Positions 62,321 through 64,000 of a DNA stretch of 64,000 bases are shown here, piece by piece. The position numbers were made by a program, and so were the translations under genes. The notes below the pieces were generated by a model. That model made no database searches. It had not been told where the DNA came from and saw only the letters and a list, made by a program, of their open reading frames with translations. Origin of the DNA: Geosporobacter ferrireducens (GTDB lineage Bacteria > Bacillota > Clostridia > Peptostreptococcales > Thermotaleaceae); contig NZ_CP017269.1 in assembly GCF_001750685.1 (NCBI RefSeq), positions 5,187,416 through 5,251,415 on the forward strand, in the 5' to 3' direction. Numbering within the stretch: position 1 is the stretch's first letter; every line of letters begins with the position of its first letter.

Positions 62321-63493
62321 ATGGAGCGTATTACTTATTCTCTAAGAGAGCAGTGTCAGATTTACTCGGATCAATATTATGATTGTATATCGACTTTTAC
62401 CGATGAGGTATTAACAGAGGCAAGGAATAGACTTACTCCAATAATTCAAATCGCCCATAACCATCAAGATCAAGAAAATAATTCACAAGTGGAAACAATA
62501 TTAGAACTGCTTATTTTGGGAACGCTGAGTGATGTATATCTTAAAGAAGCCCTTAATATCAATGGAATGCAGTATCGTATGTTAAAGTGGGTTACTGAAA
62601 TGCGGCAGAAGTATAAGCAGTTAAAACCAGCAATGAGTTATCTAAAAGGGATTCTATCCAAGCAATTTTTATCCTACCATACAGAGCTTAGCAACATGAC
62701 CCCCATTCAAAATATGTCACAGCTTCATAAACTTATTCGTTGGCTGGAGGCTACTGGAGAGTTTGGCAGCGAAGTAAAAAGATTAAAAGCGTGGGAAAGA
62801 TATCTTAAAACGCTACCCTATAAGGATACTTTGATTATGCTTGAAACAATTCTTTCTTTTGCCCGGTGGTTTGAGCGTCGCAGTGAAGAAATACTGGGAC
62901 AATACACGGCCTATGTCAATCAATATCTACACAAGTCAAAAAACAAATATAATCGGCGAGAGGATATTATATTCTGTAACCGAAGAAGAGTAGAATACCA
63001 TCTAAATATGGTTGGAGCAGAGATAATGAACAGAGTTTTTAGGGAAGATTTTTTAAAAACTCATAAAAGGATTCTATTATTGCCTATATGCATGACTTCT
63101 CCCCGGTACTTAAAATGTCAGTCAGAGGGATTTGGAAAAGATTTCAAATGTAAAGCCTGTTCTAAAGAATGTATGGTCAATCAATTAACCAAATTAGAAA
63201 AAGGTTTGAACTTTCGTGTGATGGTGGTTCTCCATGAATCCTCTATTTCTGCTTATAATAGAAAAGATACTTTATTTGACAGTCACACAGGGGTTATTGG
63301 TGTGGCCTGTATACTCAATCTAATTTCCGGGGGATGGATGTTAAAAGATATGGGTATTCCTGCTCAATGTGTGCCATTGGATTATTGCGGATGCAAAAAA
63401 CACTGGCATGATAAGGGCATCCCTACTTGTATCAATTTTAAAAAACTTCAGGAAATCAACAAAGTATTATCAGCAAGTACAAATACCAGATAA
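62321..63493 (+). CDS. DUF116 domain protein
   Basis: A 390-residue cysteine-rich protein. The C-terminal DUF116 domain (about 230-380) has CMTSPRYLKCQSEGFGKDFK followed by CKACSKECMVNQL, then a loop ending CGCKKHWHDKGIPTC. Such cysteine spacing suggests iron-sulfur or zinc binding. The N-terminal 230 residues are helical and unlike known domains to me. The start is ATG 62321 behind GGGGGGAA; the ATG at 62306 is inside the ribosome-site stretch. Function unknown. Confidence 0.75.
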   Translation: MERITYSLREQCQIYSDQYYDCISTFTDEVLTEARNRLTPIIQIAHNHQDQENNSQVETILELLILGTLSDVYLKEALNINGMQYRMLKWVTEMRQKYKQLKPAMSYLKGILSKQFLSYHTELSNMTPIQNMSQLHKLIRWLEATGEFGSEVKRLKAWERYLKTLPYKDTLIMLETILSFARWFERRSEEILGQYTAYVNQYLHKSKNKYNRREDIIFCNRRRVEYHLNMVGAEIMNRVFREDFLKTHKRILLLPICMTSPRYLKCQSEGFGKDFKCKACSKECMVNQLTKLEKGLNFRVMVVLHESSISAYNRKDTLFDSHTGVIGVACILNLISGGWMLKDMGIPAQCVPLDYCGCKKHWHDKGIPTCINFKKLQEINKVLSASTNTR

Positions 63494-63524
63494 ACAGTGC
63501 CAAGGAACTACAAGAGGGAAAAGT

Positions 63525-63656
63525 ATGATTAGCATTCAAGTCCAGGCCCTATGTAAAGACTGGGGCTATTTGTTTGCAGTGGAGTTTGCACTTTTATTTC
63601 AAGGAAATATAAAGATTATTCTTCAGATGCTAAAAACCTATCTAAGATCTGTATAG
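63525..63656 (+). CDS. small ORF of 43 residues, uncertain
   Basis: ATG 63525 is preceded by AGAGGGAAA and opens a 43-codon frame (ISIQVQALCKDWGYLFAVEF at its start) with a hydrophobic middle. I do not recognise it. It lies 31 bp after the DUF116 stop and could be a real small membrane protein, a truncated gene or chance. Confidence 0.3.
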   Translation: MISIQVQALCKDWGYLFAVEFALLFQGNIKIILQMLKTYLRSV

Positions 63657-63712
63657 GATAATACAGATTTGTTTATTTTGAATCATGTTTAATGAATATC
63701 TATTCAAATTAA

Positions 63713-64000
63713 TTATTTTATTTTCTTCCCTGCAGTTCCAATATAGACTACAAATTCGTTTTCGCCATCTAAGCCCATGACTTCATTTAAAACTTCGTCA
63801 TCAAAGGCGGCGATGGCACAGACGCCGCAGTCAATGGATTCTGCTGCCAGGTATAGGTTCTGGCAAACATGACCTGCATCTAGATGGATGTAGCGATAAC
63901 CCCTTTCACCATATCTCCAAGTGGTTCTATAGGCATCAGCTGCCCATATAAAGGTAACAGCACTAGTCTTAACAAAGACCTGATTCAAACAAGCATCGGT
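63713..64000 (-). CDS. SagB-type nitroreductase family protein, C-terminal part
   Basis: The minus-strand frame stays open to the window edge, so only the last 95 residues are seen. They carry the SagB/ThcOx signature: TFIWAADAYRTTWRYGERGY, then RYIHLDAGHVCQNLYLAAES and GCGVCAIAAFDD, ending in EFVVYIGTAGKK. These FMN enzymes oxidise azolines in peptide maturation, but stand-alone members are also common. No peptide-maturation partner is visible in this window. Confidence 0.85.
   Translation of the reverse strand, partial: TDACLNQVFVKTSAVTFIWAADAYRTTWRYGERGYRYIHLDAGHVCQNLYLAAESIDCGVCAIAAFDDEVLNEVMGLDGENEFVVYIGTAGKKIK

Noticed and set aside
63369..63656. 95-residue frame overlapping the end of the DUF116 gene
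   Set aside because: Its first half is a shadow of DUF116 in another frame; only the part from ATG 63525 has a ribosome site.

Overview
The window looks like chromosome of a low-GC, amino-acid-fermenting Clostridium-like Firmicute (Peptostreptococcales / Alkaliphilus-Natronincola type; the genus is an inference). The main pointers are a complete selenocysteine-dependent glycine reductase cluster (Stickland fermentation) behind a glycine riboswitch, a cggR-gap-pgk-tpi-eno glycolytic operon, a membrane pyrophosphatase of the K+-dependent sequence class, sigma-54, and a BMP-type nucleoside ABC importer. Almost all genes lie on the + strand.

Layout. 1-2 kb: end of a DUF362 gene, cheX, trmL. 2.2-5.8 kb: two paralogous Na+/phosphate symporter genes, each behind a PhoP-box-like repeat. 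5.9-7.6 kb: two DegV genes, then a decayed DUF362 remnant. 7.9-16.3 kb: tandem glycine riboswitch and grdX-trxB-trxA-grdE-grdA-grdB-grdC-grdD; grdA and grdB each contain an in-frame UGA (Sec44, Sec350). 16.4-21.2 kb: nucleoside-binding lipoprotein and its ABC transporter. 21.3-28.5 kb: rpoN and the CggR-controlled glycolytic operon, with a recognisable CggR operator. 28.6-35.8 kb: secG, hppA, a DUF1294 gene, rnr, a Cof hydrolase, a TrkA-C membrane protein and smpB.

35.8-50.7 kb is the most unusual part. The tmRNA gene (ssrA) is interrupted in its T-loop by a 304-nt group I intron. It is followed by three further broken pieces of ssrA and/or intron and a second copy of its 3' flank, scattered over 15 kb. 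Between the pieces lie a REP-associated transposase, a MntA/HepT toxin-antitoxin pair, a dead HTH gene, and two diverged copies of one module: OmpR-type regulator, histidine kinase, TlpA-like thioredoxin lipoprotein, ~50-aa CxxC membrane protein (CD1871A type), membrane polyferredoxin. The second module also has an FtsX-type permease and ATPase. The first has lost these by a deletion that fused its polyferredoxin in frame to the last 30 residues of a vanished ABC ATPase. Five promoters in this block share one geometry (hexamer-N5-hexamer-N10-minus 10); the hexamer is TGTTAG in module 1 and its reverse complement CTAACA/G in module 2. I read this as an undercharacterised, self-regulated transmembrane thiol-redox system.

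50.8-53.5 kb: a MoxR AAA+ ATPase and VWA protein pair. 53.5-62.1 kb: a MurNAc/cell-wall-sugar catabolic island (RpiR/MurR regulator, sugar ABC transporter, beta-lactamase-like hydrolase, MurK-like kinase, MurQ etherase) bracketed by two copies of a ~95-bp repeat. The window ends with a DUF116 protein, a tiny ORF, and the C-terminus of a SagB-type nitroreductase on the minus strand.

All calls come from reading the sequence. Family names rest on motif recognition, not on database searches.
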